Assembly (NCBI RefSeq): GCF_021729845.1
Contig: NZ_CP063397.1
Location: 3,999,938 to 4,063,937 of the forward strand
Length of the DNA stretch: 64,000 nucleotides
DNA from: Rhizobium sp. SL42
GTDB lineage: Bacteria; Pseudomonadota; Alphaproteobacteria; Rhizobiales; Rhizobiaceae
Direction of reading: 5' to 3'
Under the pieces are notes generated by a model. The model was not told the origin of the DNA. It made no database searches and saw nothing but the letters and a program-made list of their open reading frames with translations. Below, piece after piece: positions 53,025 to 63,981 of this stretch (position 1 is the stretch's first letter; each line of letters opens with the position of its first letter). The translations under genes were made by a program, and so were the position numbers.

Positions 53025-54431
53025 TCAGCGGATCAAACCGAGCTCTGTCGGCAGCCAGAGCGTGACGGCCGGAACAAAGGTGATCAGGATGAGAGCAATG
53101 AACAGCGGCACGAGCCAGGGCAGGATTGCCATTGTGGTCCGCTCGACGGAAAGCTTGGCAACGCGCGACAACACGAAGAGCACCATGCCGAGCGGTGGAT
53201 GCAACAGCCCGATCATCAGGTTGAGCGTCATGATCAGACCGAAATGCACCGGATCGATGTCGAACTGCAATACGATTGGCAGCAGTATCGGCACCAGGAT
53301 TGTGATCGCCGCGATCGTATCCAGGAAGCAGCCGACGAACAGCATGAGCAGGTTGACCAGGATAAGAAACACCCACTTGTTGTCGGTGATCGACAACATT
53401 GCACCGGACAACATCTGTGCGGCCTGACTGACCGTCAAAAGCCAGGCGAAGATCGATGCGGCCGTGACGATGAACAGGACCGATGCGGTTGTCTCGATCG
53501 TGTCGAAGGTCGCACGCGACAGTGACTTAAGCGTCATTGTCCGGTAGCGCACCAGGCCAAGGAACAGCGACCACAGAACCGCCGCGACCGCCGCCTCCGT
53601 CGGCGTGAACCACCCCATGGTCATGCCACCGATCAGGATGACCGGCGTCATCAGCGCCATGACGGCCGAAAAATCGAAATACCAGTCTGCTGCCAGCAAC
53701 AACACGAGTGCAACAGCCACCGCCATGTTGATCGACAGGCCAGCCAGCATAAGTGCGTAGATCGACAATGGCACCGCCAGCACTACCATCACCTCGATCG
53801 ACGCCGACAACAGCCGCTTGATCTCGAAAGGCGTGTCAGCACCCCATCCGCGCCGATAGGCAAAGATTGCCACCGTGATCATCATCAGAAGCGTCATGAC
53901 GACACCCGGAATGATGCCGGCCATGAACAAGGCGCCGATGGAGACATTCGCCATCATGCCGTAGATCACAAACGGCAGCGAGGGCGGAAAGATCGGCCCC
54001 AGGGTGGCGGACGCTGCCGTCACGCCGACGGCGACTTCGACCGGATAGCCATGGTCCTTCATCGCCTTGATCTCGATCGTGCCAATGCCCGCCGCATCGG
54101 CGAGAGCCGTACCCGACATGCCGGAAAAGATGACTGAACCGATGATGTTGACCTGCGCCAGCCCGCCCTTCATCCAGCCGACCAGCGCGACCGCGAAGGA
54201 ATAGATACGGCCGGTGACGCCGGCGGAATTCATCAGGTTCCCGGCGAGAATGAAGAACGGAACAGCAAGCAGCGGAAAGCTCTCGACACCGGCAATCATC
54301 CGCTGCGCGGCGATGATATCGGGCGCGACATTGTAAAAGACGAGATAGAGGACGGATGCGACAGCCATGGAGATGGAAACGGGCACCCCGACGACCATCA
54401 GGACAAGAAAGGAACCGACGAGCAGAAGCAT
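53025..54431 (-). CDS. dctM: TRAP transporter large permease (DctM)
   Basis: A 468-residue polytopic membrane protein of the DctM family with roughly 12-13 hydrophobic helices, beginning MLLLVGSFLVLMVVGVPVSI. Family segments include GTALADAAGIGTIEIKAM, LGPIFPPSLPFVIYG and LLHPPLGMVLFVLSRVA. It is the ion-coupled transport subunit. With the DctQ- and DctP-like proteins it should import a hexuronate or aldonate for the UxuA/UxuB/dehydrogenase enzymes encoded downstream. It lies 3 bp after dctQ. Confidence 0.93.
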   Translation of the reverse strand: MLLLVGSFLVLMVVGVPVSISMAVASVLYLVFYNVAPDIIAAQRMIAGVESFPLLAVPFFILAGNLMNSAGVTGRIYSFAVALVGWMKGGLAQVNIIGSVIFSGMSGTALADAAGIGTIEIKAMKDHGYPVEVAVGVTAASATLGPIFPPSLPFVIYGMMANVSIGALFMAGIIPGVVMTLLMMITVAIFAYRRGWGADTPFEIKRLLSASIEVMVVLAVPLSIYALMLAGLSINMAVAVALVLLLAADWYFDFSAVMALMTPVILIGGMTMGWFTPTEAAVAAVLWSLFLGLVRYRTMTLKSLSRATFDTIETTASVLFIVTAASIFAWLLTVSQAAQMLSGAMLSITDNKWVFLILVNLLMLFVGCFLDTIAAITILVPILLPIVLQFDIDPVHFGLIMTLNLMIGLLHPPLGMVLFVLSRVAKLSVERTTMAILPWLVPLFIALILITFVPAVTLWLPTELGLIR

Positions 54432-54434
54432 GGA

Positions 54435-55007
54435 TCAATCCTCGATCTTCTGAAATTCTTCCGGCCGCTCGAGCACGGAATAGCCGCGCCGCTGATTGGC
54501 GATGAATACCTGAATGGAGCGGAACAGCATCAGCACAAAGCCGGCCATCACGCTGTAGAAGACGATGCTGCGTGGCAGATCGACGGTGACCATGCGCTCG
54601 TCGGCGACAATCGACACGTAGCGCCACATCAGCCAGCAGGCATAGGCAAGGAAGCCGACCCGCACGAGATCGACAAAGATCGCAAGGACACGCGCCACCT
54701 TTGCCGGAACATAGTGATAGAGCACATCCACCTGGATATGGCGCGACACGCGCACACACATCACCGCGCCGAGAAAGACCACGGCGATCAGGCAATTGAT
54801 GGCGATCTCTTCTGTCCAGGCGTAGGAATTGTTGAGTATGTAGCGGGTGAAGAATTGCAGGAAGACACAACCCGCCATGAGCCAGAAAATTGCAAGCGTG
54901 ACCCAGTCTTCGATCGCATAGTGCGAGATATCGATATCGGGTGCAGCTTCATCGAAGGAATGAGCAAGTTCCTCCGCTGTGATCGGCGTATGGATTTCTT
55001 TTGACAT
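54435..55007 (-). CDS. dctQ: TRAP transporter small permease (DctQ)
   Basis: A 190-residue protein with four TM helices typical of DctQ: LAIFWLMAGCVFLQFF, then NNSYAWTEEIAINCLIAVVF (the W-x-E-E motif), DLVRVGFLAYACWLMW and VFYSVMAGFVLMLF. ATG 55007 or the ATG three codons upstream (55016) can serve as start; neither has a strong ribosome site, perhaps because translation depends on the dctP transcript through the hairpin upstream. It joins DctM and DctP in the transporter. Confidence 0.88.
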   Translation of the reverse strand: MSKEIHTPITAEELAHSFDEAAPDIDISHYAIEDWVTLAIFWLMAGCVFLQFFTRYILNNSYAWTEEIAINCLIAVVFLGAVMCVRVSRHIQVDVLYHYVPAKVARVLAIFVDLVRVGFLAYACWLMWRYVSIVADERMVTVDLPRSIVFYSVMAGFVLMLFRSIQVFIANQRRGYSVLERPEEFQKIED

Positions 55008-55034
55008 GGCAGACATCCGCGAAAGGGGAAGGGA

Positions 55035-55062
55035 TGCCGGCTCTCCCGTCGGAGAGCCGGCA
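55035..55062 (-). terminator. Strong stem-loop between dctP and dctQ
   Basis: TGCCGGCTCTCC and GGAGAGCCGGCA form a perfect 12-bp stem with a CGTC tetraloop, placed between the dctP stop codon and dctQ. It lacks a U-tract in the direction of transcription. It is probably a 3'-stabilising or partial terminator element that raises binding-protein over permease expression. Confidence 0.65.
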
Positions 55063-55068
55063 CACGGA

Positions 55069-56043
55069 TCACTTGACGGCGCGGATCGCCTCCCAGTCGG
55101 CCTTGACATAGCCGAAGTCTTCCATGGCCGCTTTTTCCATCACGGTCTTTTCGAAGTCGGTCTTGTCGACTTCGGCAACATCGATTCCGCGCTCCTTGAA
55201 CGTCGCCACCAAAGCCTTTTCACGTTCGGCAATGATATTGGTGCTCCGCTCGGCCGCCTGCTGCATCACCTCTGTGAAGATCTGCTTGTCGGCATCCGAC
55301 AGCTGCGCCCAGAGGCTCTTCGAAATCAGCGTATTGAGATGATCCACGATGTGGCCGGTGAGCACGATGTGCTTCTGAACTTCGTAGAACTTCTTCGCTT
55401 CGATCGTGGTCAGCGGGTTTTCCTGCGCTTCGACCGTGCCGTTCTGCAGGGCAAGATAGACCTCGGCAAACGCGATCGGCGTGGTGTTTGCTCCGCAGGA
55501 GCGCGGCATGGCGAGATAGGCCGGGACGTCCGGCACGCGGATCTTCAGTCCGGCCATATCTGCGCATTTGGCAATCGGCTTGTTCGAAGTGGTGTGCCGT
55601 GTTCCGTAATAGGTAACGGCGACAATGTGATTGCCGGATGCCTCCTCATAACCCTGGGCAAGACGCTTGAAAACGTCACTCTTGGTATAGGCGATCAGGT
55701 GAGCCGGATCGCGGAACGTGTAGGGGTAGTAGGTCACGCCGATCGGCGCATATTCGCGCGCCGCAAAGCTCGAACCGGAAATGATGATGTCGACCGTGCC
55801 GAGCTTGAGGCCCTGGTTCAGATCGGCTTCCTTGCCAAGCTGCGACGCGGGGAAGACATCGATTTTGTAGCGCCCTTCGGTGCGCTTGCCGATTTCCTCG
55901 GCCGCCCAGACGGATTCGCTGTGGAACGGTTCCGATGTCTCGTAGACATGCGCCCACTTCAGCACGGTTTCGGCATGCGCGGTGAATGCCGTGGCCAGAA
56001 CGGCGGCGGTCGCGCCCAAAAGCATTTTCAGTCTGAACTTCAT
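55069..56043 (-). CDS. dctP: TRAP transporter substrate-binding protein (DctP)
   Basis: A 324-residue periplasmic protein with a signal peptide (KMLLGATAAVLATAFTAHA) and mature start ETVLKWAHVYETSEPFH. DctP features include DVFPASQLGKEADLNQGLKL, GLKIRVPDVPAYL (with the conserved Arg that binds the ligand carboxylate) and LQNGTVEAQENPLTT. The ligand is therefore an acidic sugar or other carboxylate, most likely a hexuronate given UxuA and UxuB. GGAGGA precedes the ATG. It is 36 bp downstream of the GntR gene. Confidence 0.94.
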   Translation of the reverse strand: MKFRLKMLLGATAAVLATAFTAHAETVLKWAHVYETSEPFHSESVWAAEEIGKRTEGRYKIDVFPASQLGKEADLNQGLKLGTVDIIISGSSFAAREYAPIGVTYYPYTFRDPAHLIAYTKSDVFKRLAQGYEEASGNHIVAVTYYGTRHTTSNKPIAKCADMAGLKIRVPDVPAYLAMPRSCGANTTPIAFAEVYLALQNGTVEAQENPLTTIEAKKFYEVQKHIVLTGHIVDHLNTLISKSLWAQLSDADKQIFTEVMQQAAERSTNIIAEREKALVATFKERGIDVAEVDKTDFEKTVMEKAAMEDFGYVKADWEAIRAVK

Positions 56044-56079
56044 TTCATTCTCCTCCCAGGTTGAAAGTCAGTGGATCGG

Positions 56080-56826
56080 CTAGACGCCGCCGGCACGCCT
56101 CCATGCGGCCGGTATCGAACCGTCGGTCGTTTCCTCCTCGAAACTTTCCGACAGGCGAAGCTGTGATTGATCAAGATGGGCCCGCATTGCGGCCCGGGCT
56201 GCGGCCGGATCACCCGCTGCAATCGCGTCCCGGATCGCGCGATGCTCCTCCATCGCCGCCCTCCAGGTATCCTTGTTTTCGAAATAGCTGGCGAGCTTCT
56301 CGAAATACGGCGTCATGCGCATGTCGTGGATACTGCCGACGAAGCGGTTCAGCGTCTGGTTGGCGATGATGCCGGATACGATGACATGGAAGTCGCGATC
56401 GAGCGCCAGCGCCTGGCGACGATCATCAAGAGCCGCCGCCATCCGGGCAAGATTGTCGTCTAGAATCAGGATGTGCTCGGGCTTTGCGAGCCTTGCAGCT
56501 TCCTCAGCAACCGCACATTCGACGACCGCCCGCGCACGCAGCAATTCGAACGGGCCTTCGAAATCCTCAGGCGGCATGTCGCTGGCGGGCACCTTGCGTG
56601 CTGTCACGTAGATGCCCGAACCCATGCGGATATCGATGAAACCCTCGACCTCCAGGACGATCAGGGCTTCGCGCACCGTCGGACGCGAAACGCCCAGCAT
56701 CTGTGCCAACTCTCGCTCCGCAGGCAGTCTCGAACCCGCCGCCAGCTCACCGCTCTCGATCAGGCCCCGCATCTGGTCCGCCACCTGCCGATACAGGCGG
56801 CGCGATTCCACGGCAGAAAAAATCAT
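56080..56826 (-). CDS. GntR-family (FCD) regulator leading the uronate TRAP/uxu operon
   Basis: A 248-residue FadR-subfamily regulator (UxuR/ExuR-like). The winged HTH is RLPAERELAQMLGVSRPTVR with EGFIDIRMGSGIYV, followed by an FCD ligand domain (DRDFHVIVSGIIANQTLNRF, then EHRAIRDAIAAGDPAAARAA). I chose ATG 56826; the earlier ATG at 56865 lies inside a TGGTCATACCA operator. It is the first gene of an apparent seven-gene operon (gntR-dctPQM-dehydrogenase-uxuA-uxuB) and is probably autoregulated, with a uronate or aldonate as inducer. Confidence 0.9.
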   Translation of the reverse strand: MIFSAVESRRLYRQVADQMRGLIESGELAAGSRLPAERELAQMLGVSRPTVREALIVLEVEGFIDIRMGSGIYVTARKVPASDMPPEDFEGPFELLRARAVVECAVAEEAARLAKPEHILILDDNLARMAAALDDRRQALALDRDFHVIVSGIIANQTLNRFVGSIHDMRMTPYFEKLASYFENKDTWRAAMEEHRAIRDAIAAGDPAAARAAMRAHLDQSQLRLSESFEEETTDGSIPAAWRRAGGV

Positions 56827-56858
56827 CGTTTGATGCGCCTTCTGGACAGGTGGCCAAG

Positions 56859-56869
56859 TGGTCATACCA
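56859..56869. promoter_or_regulatory. FadR-type operator in front of the uronate operon regulator
   Basis: TGGTCATACCA is a perfect match to the FadR-subfamily consensus TNGTNNNACNA (TGGT-N3-ACCA). It lies about 33 bases upstream of the GntR start codon, where it would block transcription of the whole gntR-dct-uxu operon. This site also helps decide the start codon of that regulator. Confidence 0.75.
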
Positions 56870-56947
56870 ATTCAGACAGTCGTATACCTTTGATCCGAGT
56901 TCTGTCAATCGCGTTCCAATTTATTCTCAGCGCAAATCAGCCAAGGC

Positions 56948-58096
56948 TTATTTGTCGGCCAGCATGGCGACCAGAACATCTGTCTGCGAGATTATGCCGA
57001 CCAGCCGGTTCCCACCGTTGATCACCGGGAGATAGTGCAGTCCTTCCTCGGCGAACGTGACAATCGCCGCCGAAACCGGAGACTGGGGCAGTACCGTACG
57101 GACCGGTGTCGTCATGATATCGCGCACGGTGCCGTTCGGAGCAGAAGCACCGGAAAGCGCGAGCTGCAATCGCCGGCGAAAGCCGATGACCGGCCGACCT
57201 TTGTTCCACTCGGCCTTGTCCAGCAGATCCGTCTGCGTGACGATACCGATGACCCGGGCATTGTCGTCTGTCACCGGCAACGCCTTGATGTGATGACGTC
57301 GCAACAGCGTCAAGGCCTCCTGCAATGAAGCGTCTGGCGCAACGGCAACAACGTCGCGCGACATGATCTGGGCACAGACGGTATCGCCGCTGCGCCGCTG
57401 GTAGGAACGAAGTTCCGTGCGCCGCAGGATATTTTCGAGATCGTCCCGGTCGATATCGAGAAATTCGTCGTATTCCAGCAGCACCTCGTCGAGATCCGCG
57501 CGGGTAAAGCCGATGCGCTCGACCGGCGATGGATCGGACGTACCGTGTTCGGAAGCTGCCGGTTTCGGCATATGCGGATAGCGGCGGCCGGTCAGATTGT
57601 TGAAAGCGAGCGCCAATAGCAGCAGGAGCAACGAGTTTCCGGCGACCGGCCAGACGACGAAATCATAGCCCAAGCTTTGCACGAGCGGGCCACCGAGGAC
57701 CGCCGTCAGGGCTATGGCACCGCTCGGCGGATGCAGGCAGCGCAGTGCCATCATCGCGGCAATCGCCACGCCGACAGCCAAGGCCGAGGCAAGAAAGGGA
57801 TCCGCCACCAGCTTGGCGACCGTAACCCCGATGAGCGCGGACACGATATTGCCGCCCATGATCGACCAGGGCTGGGCCAAGGGACTGGAGGGTACAGCGA
57901 ACAATAGCACCGCAGAGGCCCCCATCGGCGCGATCAAAGCGGGCAGACCTGGACTTTCCTTGGCGAAGAAATGGCCAACAAGACCAGTCGCCAGGATCCC
58001 GATCAAGGCACCCGCAACTGCCCGCCCCCGCTCCCGGTAGCTGACTGTCGCTGCTTCGGGAATCAATCGGAAAAACCAGGGATGCTGTTGCGTCAT
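56948..58096 (-). CDS. HPP-family membrane protein fused to a CBS-domain pair
   Basis: A 382-residue protein. The N-terminal 180 residues are an HPP transmembrane domain with about four to five helices and the name-giving motif in LRCLHPPSGAIALTAVLGG. A linker and two CBS domains follow (about 245-380: CAQIMSRDVVAVAPDASLQE and VRDIMTTPVRTVLPQSPVSA). HPP proteins have been linked to nitrite transport in plants and cyanobacteria, but bacterial HPP-CBS proteins are mostly uncharacterised. The CBS pair could sense adenine nucleotides. It is divergent from the thiamin operon and has no functional partner nearby. Confidence 0.88.
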   Translation of the reverse strand: MTQQHPWFFRLIPEAATVSYRERGRAVAGALIGILATGLVGHFFAKESPGLPALIAPMGASAVLLFAVPSSPLAQPWSIMGGNIVSALIGVTVAKLVADPFLASALAVGVAIAAMMALRCLHPPSGAIALTAVLGGPLVQSLGYDFVVWPVAGNSLLLLLLALAFNNLTGRRYPHMPKPAASEHGTSDPSPVERIGFTRADLDEVLLEYDEFLDIDRDDLENILRRTELRSYQRRSGDTVCAQIMSRDVVAVAPDASLQEALTLLRRHHIKALPVTDDNARVIGIVTQTDLLDKAEWNKGRPVIGFRRRLQLALSGASAPNGTVRDIMTTPVRTVLPQSPVSAAIVTFAEEGLHYLPVINGGNRLVGIISQTDVLVAMLADK

Positions 58097-58245
58097 GACC
58101 TGTCCGGCACAAACGAGAGGAACCGCAGCGCGCTTAGCACATGCAAGGCTCCGCCGTCACCGCCAAAGGCATGACGATGTCAACAGCGCGCTTCAGATCG
58201 CCACTTGACGCGGCAAGCCTTATCTTCGTAACCTTGCCGCATTCA

Positions 58246-58346
58246 CCAGGGGGGTCCCGCCAAGGGGCTGAGAGTCTGCTGGGCTTTTTCGAAAGCAGCG
58301 CAGTGACCCGTTGAACCTGATCCAGTTCATACTGGCGTAGGGACGG
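58246..58346 (+). ncRNA. TPP riboswitch (THI element)
   Basis: The conserved THI-box segments are present in order: GGGGGTCCCGCC, GGGGCTGAGAG, TGACCCGTTGAACCTGATCC (the highly conserved core) and ACTGGCGTAGGGA. A variable P3 arm with a T-run lies at about 58280-58290. It sits about 110 bases before the thiC start codon and should lower thiamin-biosynthesis expression when thiamin pyrophosphate is bound. Confidence 0.95.
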
Positions 58347-58422
58347 TGCGAGCGCTGCAATGCCACGAGTCCATCTAGGTGGGCCTATGGCAGGCGTCTA
58401 TCCATCTTTCCGGCTGACATGA

Positions 58423-60288
<1,866 letters not shown>

Positions 60289-60289
60289 A

Positions 60290-61312
60290 ATGACGGTTGT
60301 CATAAGAGGGGCCGGCATTGCCGGTCTCGTCACCGCCCATGAACTGGTGAACCGTGGCTTTTCGGTCGAAGTTCACGAACGCGCCACCAGTGTCGGCCAT
60401 GGCGCATCCCGCTATGCAGGCGGCATGCTTGCGCCCTATTGCGAGCGCGAAGCAGCACCGGAACAGGTGTTGCAGTTGGGGCTTCAGGGGCTGGATTGGT
60501 GGCAAAAGACCATGCCCGCAGACGTGATCGGCAAGGGTACACTCGTCCTTGCCCAGTCAAGGGACAGCGCAGAACTCGGCCGCTTTGCAGCACGCACGCA
60601 GGGTTATGAATGGGTGGATGCGGAAGCCATCGCCGCTCTGGAGCCCGACCTGGCCGGACGATTTCACAAGGGATTGTTCTTTGCCGAAGAGGCTCATCTG
60701 GACCCGCGCCAGGTGATGCAGCGCCTGTATGAGAGCCTGGAAAAACGTGGCACCGTGTTCCGCCTCGCCTGTAATGAAGCGATGCCCCCGCCCGCCCGCG
60801 ATCACAGCCGCGATGGCACCACCGGCCAAGCCGTCAACTGCATTGTCGACTGCACCGGCGCAGCGGCAATCGGAACCGTCCACGGCCTTCGCGGTGTGCG
60901 CGGCGAGATGCTCTATCTGCAAACGGGTGATATCACCTTGGCGAGGCCGGTGCGCCTGCTTCATCCGCGCCATCCTCTCTACGTCGTGCCACGCGGCGAC
61001 GGCCTGTTCATGCTTGGCGCAACGATGATCGAGGCCGAAGACAACGGCCCGATAGCCGTCCGATCGCTGATGGAACTGCTCAACATGGCTTACGCCGTGC
61101 ACCCCGCATTCGGTGAGGCGCGCGTCACCGAAACAGGCACCGGCATCCGTCCCGCCTTTGCCGACAACATCCCCCGTGTTGTCGAAACACCGGAGGGACT
61201 GGCCGTTGCCGGCATGTATCGTCACGGCTTTCTGCTGGCACCCGCCATGGCACAAGAGGTCGCGGATCGGCTTGAACGCCGCCACACCAGCGTGGAAAGG
61301 AAAATCGCATGA
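60290..61312 (+). CDS. thiO: Glycine oxidase ThiO
   Basis: A 340-residue FAD-dependent oxidase that supplies dehydroglycine for the thiazole moiety of thiamin. The N-terminal dinucleotide-binding motif is VVIRGAGIAGLVTAHELVNRG, and the C-terminal GLAVAGMYRHGFLLAPAMAQ is typical of ThiO. The frame is open upstream inside thiC, but ATG 60290 gives the normal N-terminus. Its end overlaps thiS by 4 bp. ThiO indicates the aerobic thiazole route instead of ThiH. Confidence 0.93.
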   Translation: MTVVIRGAGIAGLVTAHELVNRGFSVEVHERATSVGHGASRYAGGMLAPYCEREAAPEQVLQLGLQGLDWWQKTMPADVIGKGTLVLAQSRDSAELGRFAARTQGYEWVDAEAIAALEPDLAGRFHKGLFFAEEAHLDPRQVMQRLYESLEKRGTVFRLACNEAMPPPARDHSRDGTTGQAVNCIVDCTGAAAIGTVHGLRGVRGEMLYLQTGDITLARPVRLLHPRHPLYVVPRGDGLFMLGATMIEAEDNGPIAVRSLMELLNMAYAVHPAFGEARVTETGTGIRPAFADNIPRVVETPEGLAVAGMYRHGFLLAPAMAQEVADRLERRHTSVERKIA

Positions 61313-61506
61313 AGCTGACCATCAATGGCGAGCCGCAGGACTGCGCGGCGGCGACACTTGCCGAACTATTGACCGCACTTGAATACGAGGGTGACTGGCT
61401 GGCAACCGCAGTCAATGGTGACCTGGTCCATCGCGAGGATCGGCCACGATACCAGTTGAACCAGGGCGACCGGATCGAGATCCTCTCGCCGATGCAGGGA
61501 GGATGA
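61309..61506 (+). CDS. thiS: Sulfur carrier protein ThiS
   Basis: A 65-residue ubiquitin-like protein starting [20 protein letters not shown] and ending in the required Gly-Gly (ILSPMQGG), which is adenylated and thiocarboxylated to carry sulfur for thiazole formation. It overlaps thiO by 4 bp and is 1 bp from thiG. The activating enzyme (ThiF) is not in the window. Confidence 0.94.
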   Translation: MKLTINGEPQDCAAATLAELLTALEYEGDWLATAVNGDLVHREDRPRYQLNQGDRIEILSPMQGG

Positions 61507-61507
61507 C

Positions 61508-62284
61508 ATGGGCTTGTTGCTCTACGAGATCGAGGTTTCCTCGCGTCTGCTGCTCGGCACGGCGCGCTATCCGTCACCAGCCATTCTTGCCGAGGCAATC
61601 CGCCGCTCCAGCACAGAGATCGTCACGGTATCACTTCGTCGCGAAACCGCCGGCGGCAAGGCGGGCGGCGCATTTTTCCAACTCGTCAAGGATCTCGGAG
61701 TGCATGTCCTGCCGAACACCGCAGGCTGCCACAGTGTATCCGAAGCCGTGCTCACGGCCAGGATGGCGCGGGAAGTCTTTGCCACCAATTGGATAAAGCT
61801 CGAGGTCATCGGTCGTCAGGACACGCTGCAACCCGATGTCTTTGGCTTGGTTGAGGCCGCACGCATCCTGAACGAGGAAGGCTTCCATGTCTTTCCCTAC
61901 ACGACCGACGATCTGGTTGTCGGGGAAAAGCTGCTAGCGGCAGGCTGCAGGGTCCTGATGCCATGGTGCGCCCCGATCGGCAGCGCCATGGGGCCGCAGA
62001 ACCTGGGCGGACTGCGGGCGATGCGGGAAGCGTTTCCCGAGATCCCGCTGATTGTCGACGCCGGAATCGGCAGGCCCTCGCATGCGACAGCCGTGATGGA
62101 ACTGGGTTATGACGCCGTTCTTCTGAACACAGCGGTCGCCGGCGCCCTTGATCCGCCGATGATGGCACAGGCTTTTACTGACGCCATTCTTGCCGGACAA
62201 CGGGCATATCAGGCAGGCATGCTGGAACCGCGCACCATGGCCGTTCCCTCCACGCCCACAATCGGGAAAGGCGTTTTCGCATGA
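61508..62284 (+). CDS. thiG: Thiazole synthase ThiG
   Basis: A 258-residue TIM-barrel enzyme that condenses deoxyxylulose phosphate, dehydroglycine and ThiS thiocarboxylate into thiazole phosphate. The imine-forming lysine is in [17 protein letters not shown]. Phosphate-site segments [18 protein letters not shown] and [17 protein letters not shown] are conserved. Length is standard. It overlaps thiE by 4 bp. Confidence 0.95.
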   Translation: MGLLLYEIEVSSRLLLGTARYPSPAILAEAIRRSSTEIVTVSLRRETAGGKAGGAFFQLVKDLGVHVLPNTAGCHSVSEAVLTARMAREVFATNWIKLEVIGRQDTLQPDVFGLVEAARILNEEGFHVFPYTTDDLVVGEKLLAAGCRVLMPWCAPIGSAMGPQNLGGLRAMREAFPEIPLIVDAGIGRPSHATAVMELGYDAVLLNTAVAGALDPPMMAQAFTDAILAGQRAYQAGMLEPRTMAVPSTPTIGKGVFA

Positions 62285-62910
62285 CACTTGACCCGTTCTA
62301 CCTGATTGTCGACACCGCCGACTGGATCGAAAGGCTTGTGCCCTGCGGCGTGAAACTCGTGCAGTTGCGCATGAAAAATGTCGAGCCGTCGACAGTGCGC
62401 GCCCATGTCCGCCGCGCCAGGCAAATCTGCGCCCGGCACGACTGCCAACTGATCATCAATGATTTCTGGCAGACCGCCATAGAGGAAGGGGGCGACTTCA
62501 TCCATCTCGGCCAGGAGGATCTGGCCGCGGCCGACATCCACGCGATCCGCACGGCCAATCTGAGAATCGGCATCTCTACCCACAACGAAGCGGAACTAGA
62601 AACAGCGCTTGCCGTTTCCCCGGACTATGTCGCTCTCGGGCCGATTTACCCGACAACACTGAAACAGATGAACTGGCAACCGCAAGGCCCAGAAAAACTC
62701 GGCCGGTGGAAAGCGAGGATCGGCAATCTACCGCTTGTCGCCATTGGTGGCTTGCGTGTCGATCGGCTTGAAGGCGTGTTTGCGAGCGGGGCAGACAGCG
62801 CGGCCGTCGTTTCCGACATCACGCGCCATCGGGATCCGGAAGGTCAAACGAGACGATGGATCGAGCAAACCTCCGCCATTCGCCACCGACCGGGACAGGT
62901 TCCTGACTGA
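62281..62910 (+). CDS. thiE: Thiamin phosphate synthase ThiE
   Basis: A 209-residue TIM-barrel enzyme that joins HMP-pyrophosphate and thiazole phosphate into thiamin phosphate. Visible segments are [31 protein letters not shown] with [18 protein letters not shown] and [20 protein letters not shown]. The conserved Lys of QLRxK is present. It is the last gene of the thi operon; thiD is not adjacent. Confidence 0.93.
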   Translation: MTLDPFYLIVDTADWIERLVPCGVKLVQLRMKNVEPSTVRAHVRRARQICARHDCQLIINDFWQTAIEEGGDFIHLGQEDLAAADIHAIRTANLRIGISTHNEAELETALAVSPDYVALGPIYPTTLKQMNWQPQGPEKLGRWKARIGNLPLVAIGGLRVDRLEGVFASGADSAAVVSDITRHRDPEGQTRRWIEQTSAIRHRPGQVPD

Positions 62911-63029
62911 AGCTGATCAGTCACATCCGATCGAGACAGACTGAAGTGTCAATGGTACCCGGACGCTAAACATTGCCTAAGCCGACGCTGTGGCATACGC
63001 TGGCGCCAAGCGCGGTCAGCGGGCCGCCG

Positions 63030-63653
63030 TCAATTTCCGGAGGCCGCCAGCCGTGAACGCAAGCGCGCATTCTCCGCCTCCAATTGGGTCAACCTTTCCC
63101 GGAGTGGCTCTACGGCCTGCTCGACCTCCTCCTGCGTATAGCGGGGCGTGATATGCTGCGGGCAGTTCCAGTCATAGGCCTCGAGACGAATTTTGAAGAT
63201 CCGCTCGACTTTCGCCTTGTAGCCGGTGTCCAGGACGCGATCAGTCAGCGCCTGGTCTGCATCGACCGCAAGTCTTTCGACATGCCCATACATCTTGAGA
63301 CGCGCCCGATGCGGATAGTCCATCAGGAACAGGCAGGCGCGATCATTGTCCTGAAAGTTGCCGGTGCTGATATATTGGCGGTTGCCGCGATAATCCGCAA
63401 AGGCCAGGGTCTGATCATCAATCACCTTGAGGAAGCCCCGCGCCCCGCCACGGTGTTGCACATAGGGCCAGCCCGTTTCGGAAACGGAAGCGATGTAGAA
63501 GCTGTCACGCTGCTCGATAAAAGCGACCTCGTTTTCCGTGAAGCGATCGGAAGGCCGATCGTGATTTCCCAGCCAGATGTGGTCAGCGCCCATTTCGGCC
63601 TGTGCTGCCCGAACGCTCGATGTTACGGCCAAGTCCAGAAAATGGTATGGCAT
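63030..63653 (-). CDS. Pyridoxamine 5'-phosphate oxidase-like FMN-binding protein
   Basis: A 207-residue protein with a split-barrel flavin domain (FIEQRDSFYIASVSETGWPY, GGARGFLKVIDDQTLAFADY, RGNRQYISTGNFQDNDRACL), then a C-terminal helix with heptad-like spacing (EPLRERLTQLEAENARLRSR), probably a coiled coil. Members bind FMN or F420 and many have unknown substrates. It is convergent with the thi operon, with about 120 bp between stops. A vitamin B6 role is not implied by context. Confidence 0.85.
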   Translation of the reverse strand: MPYHFLDLAVTSSVRAAQAEMGADHIWLGNHDRPSDRFTENEVAFIEQRDSFYIASVSETGWPYVQHRGGARGFLKVIDDQTLAFADYRGNRQYISTGNFQDNDRACLFLMDYPHRARLKMYGHVERLAVDADQALTDRVLDTGYKAKVERIFKIRLEAYDWNCPQHITPRYTQEEVEQAVEPLRERLTQLEAENARLRSRLAASGN

Positions 63654-63950
63654 GGATTATCTCCTTACACCGGTGAGGCAACTGTTCTGCCGACTGCAGG
63701 TTCATATCATGCTGCAAACTCCCGCGGCCATGCCGTAGTTACATCCGGCGGGAAACGGGTCAAGCTAGCCCTCTACGCCAGCAGTTAATTTTCACCCACA
63801 ACCGCATAGGCGCGCCAATCAATGCTTGGAAGCAAGGGTGCGCCTCTAGACATTTCTGGGCGATTGGCGCTGCAGCGCAACCATGTGCGAAGAAGCGCCA
63901 TGGCTATCTTGAGCGGCTTGGAGGTTAGGTTTTCCCCGGCTCGGGAACGC
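63654..63950. other. Right-edge intergenic stretch without a recognised gene
   Basis: About 300 bp upstream of the PNPOx-like gene. It contains the perfect 12-bp palindrome GCGCTGCAGCGC (63867-63878) but no convincing reading frame, tRNA or promoter. It may include the 3' flank of a gene outside the window. Confidence 0.3.
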
Positions 63951-63954
63951 AAAA

Positions 63955-63981
63955 AACCGCCCCGGTTTTACGGAGGCGGTT
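63955..63981. terminator. Rho-independent terminator-like hairpin at the right edge
   Basis: AACCGCC and GGCGGTT pair as a 7-bp stem with a 13-base loop. It is preceded by six A residues and followed by a T-rich tract, so it could work in both directions. The gene it terminates is not visible and probably lies to the right, or left across a gene-free stretch. Confidence 0.6.

Noticed and set aside
58205..58226. Promoter of thiC from a TTGACG box
   Set aside because: A -35-like TTGACG is present at 58205-58210, but no -10 hexamer occurs at a suitable distance; TATCTT follows after only 10 bases.
63867..63878. GCGCTGCAGCGC palindrome as an operator or attachment site
   Set aside because: Short GC-rich palindromes are expected by chance in this composition, and no mobile-element gene or duplicated copy was seen.
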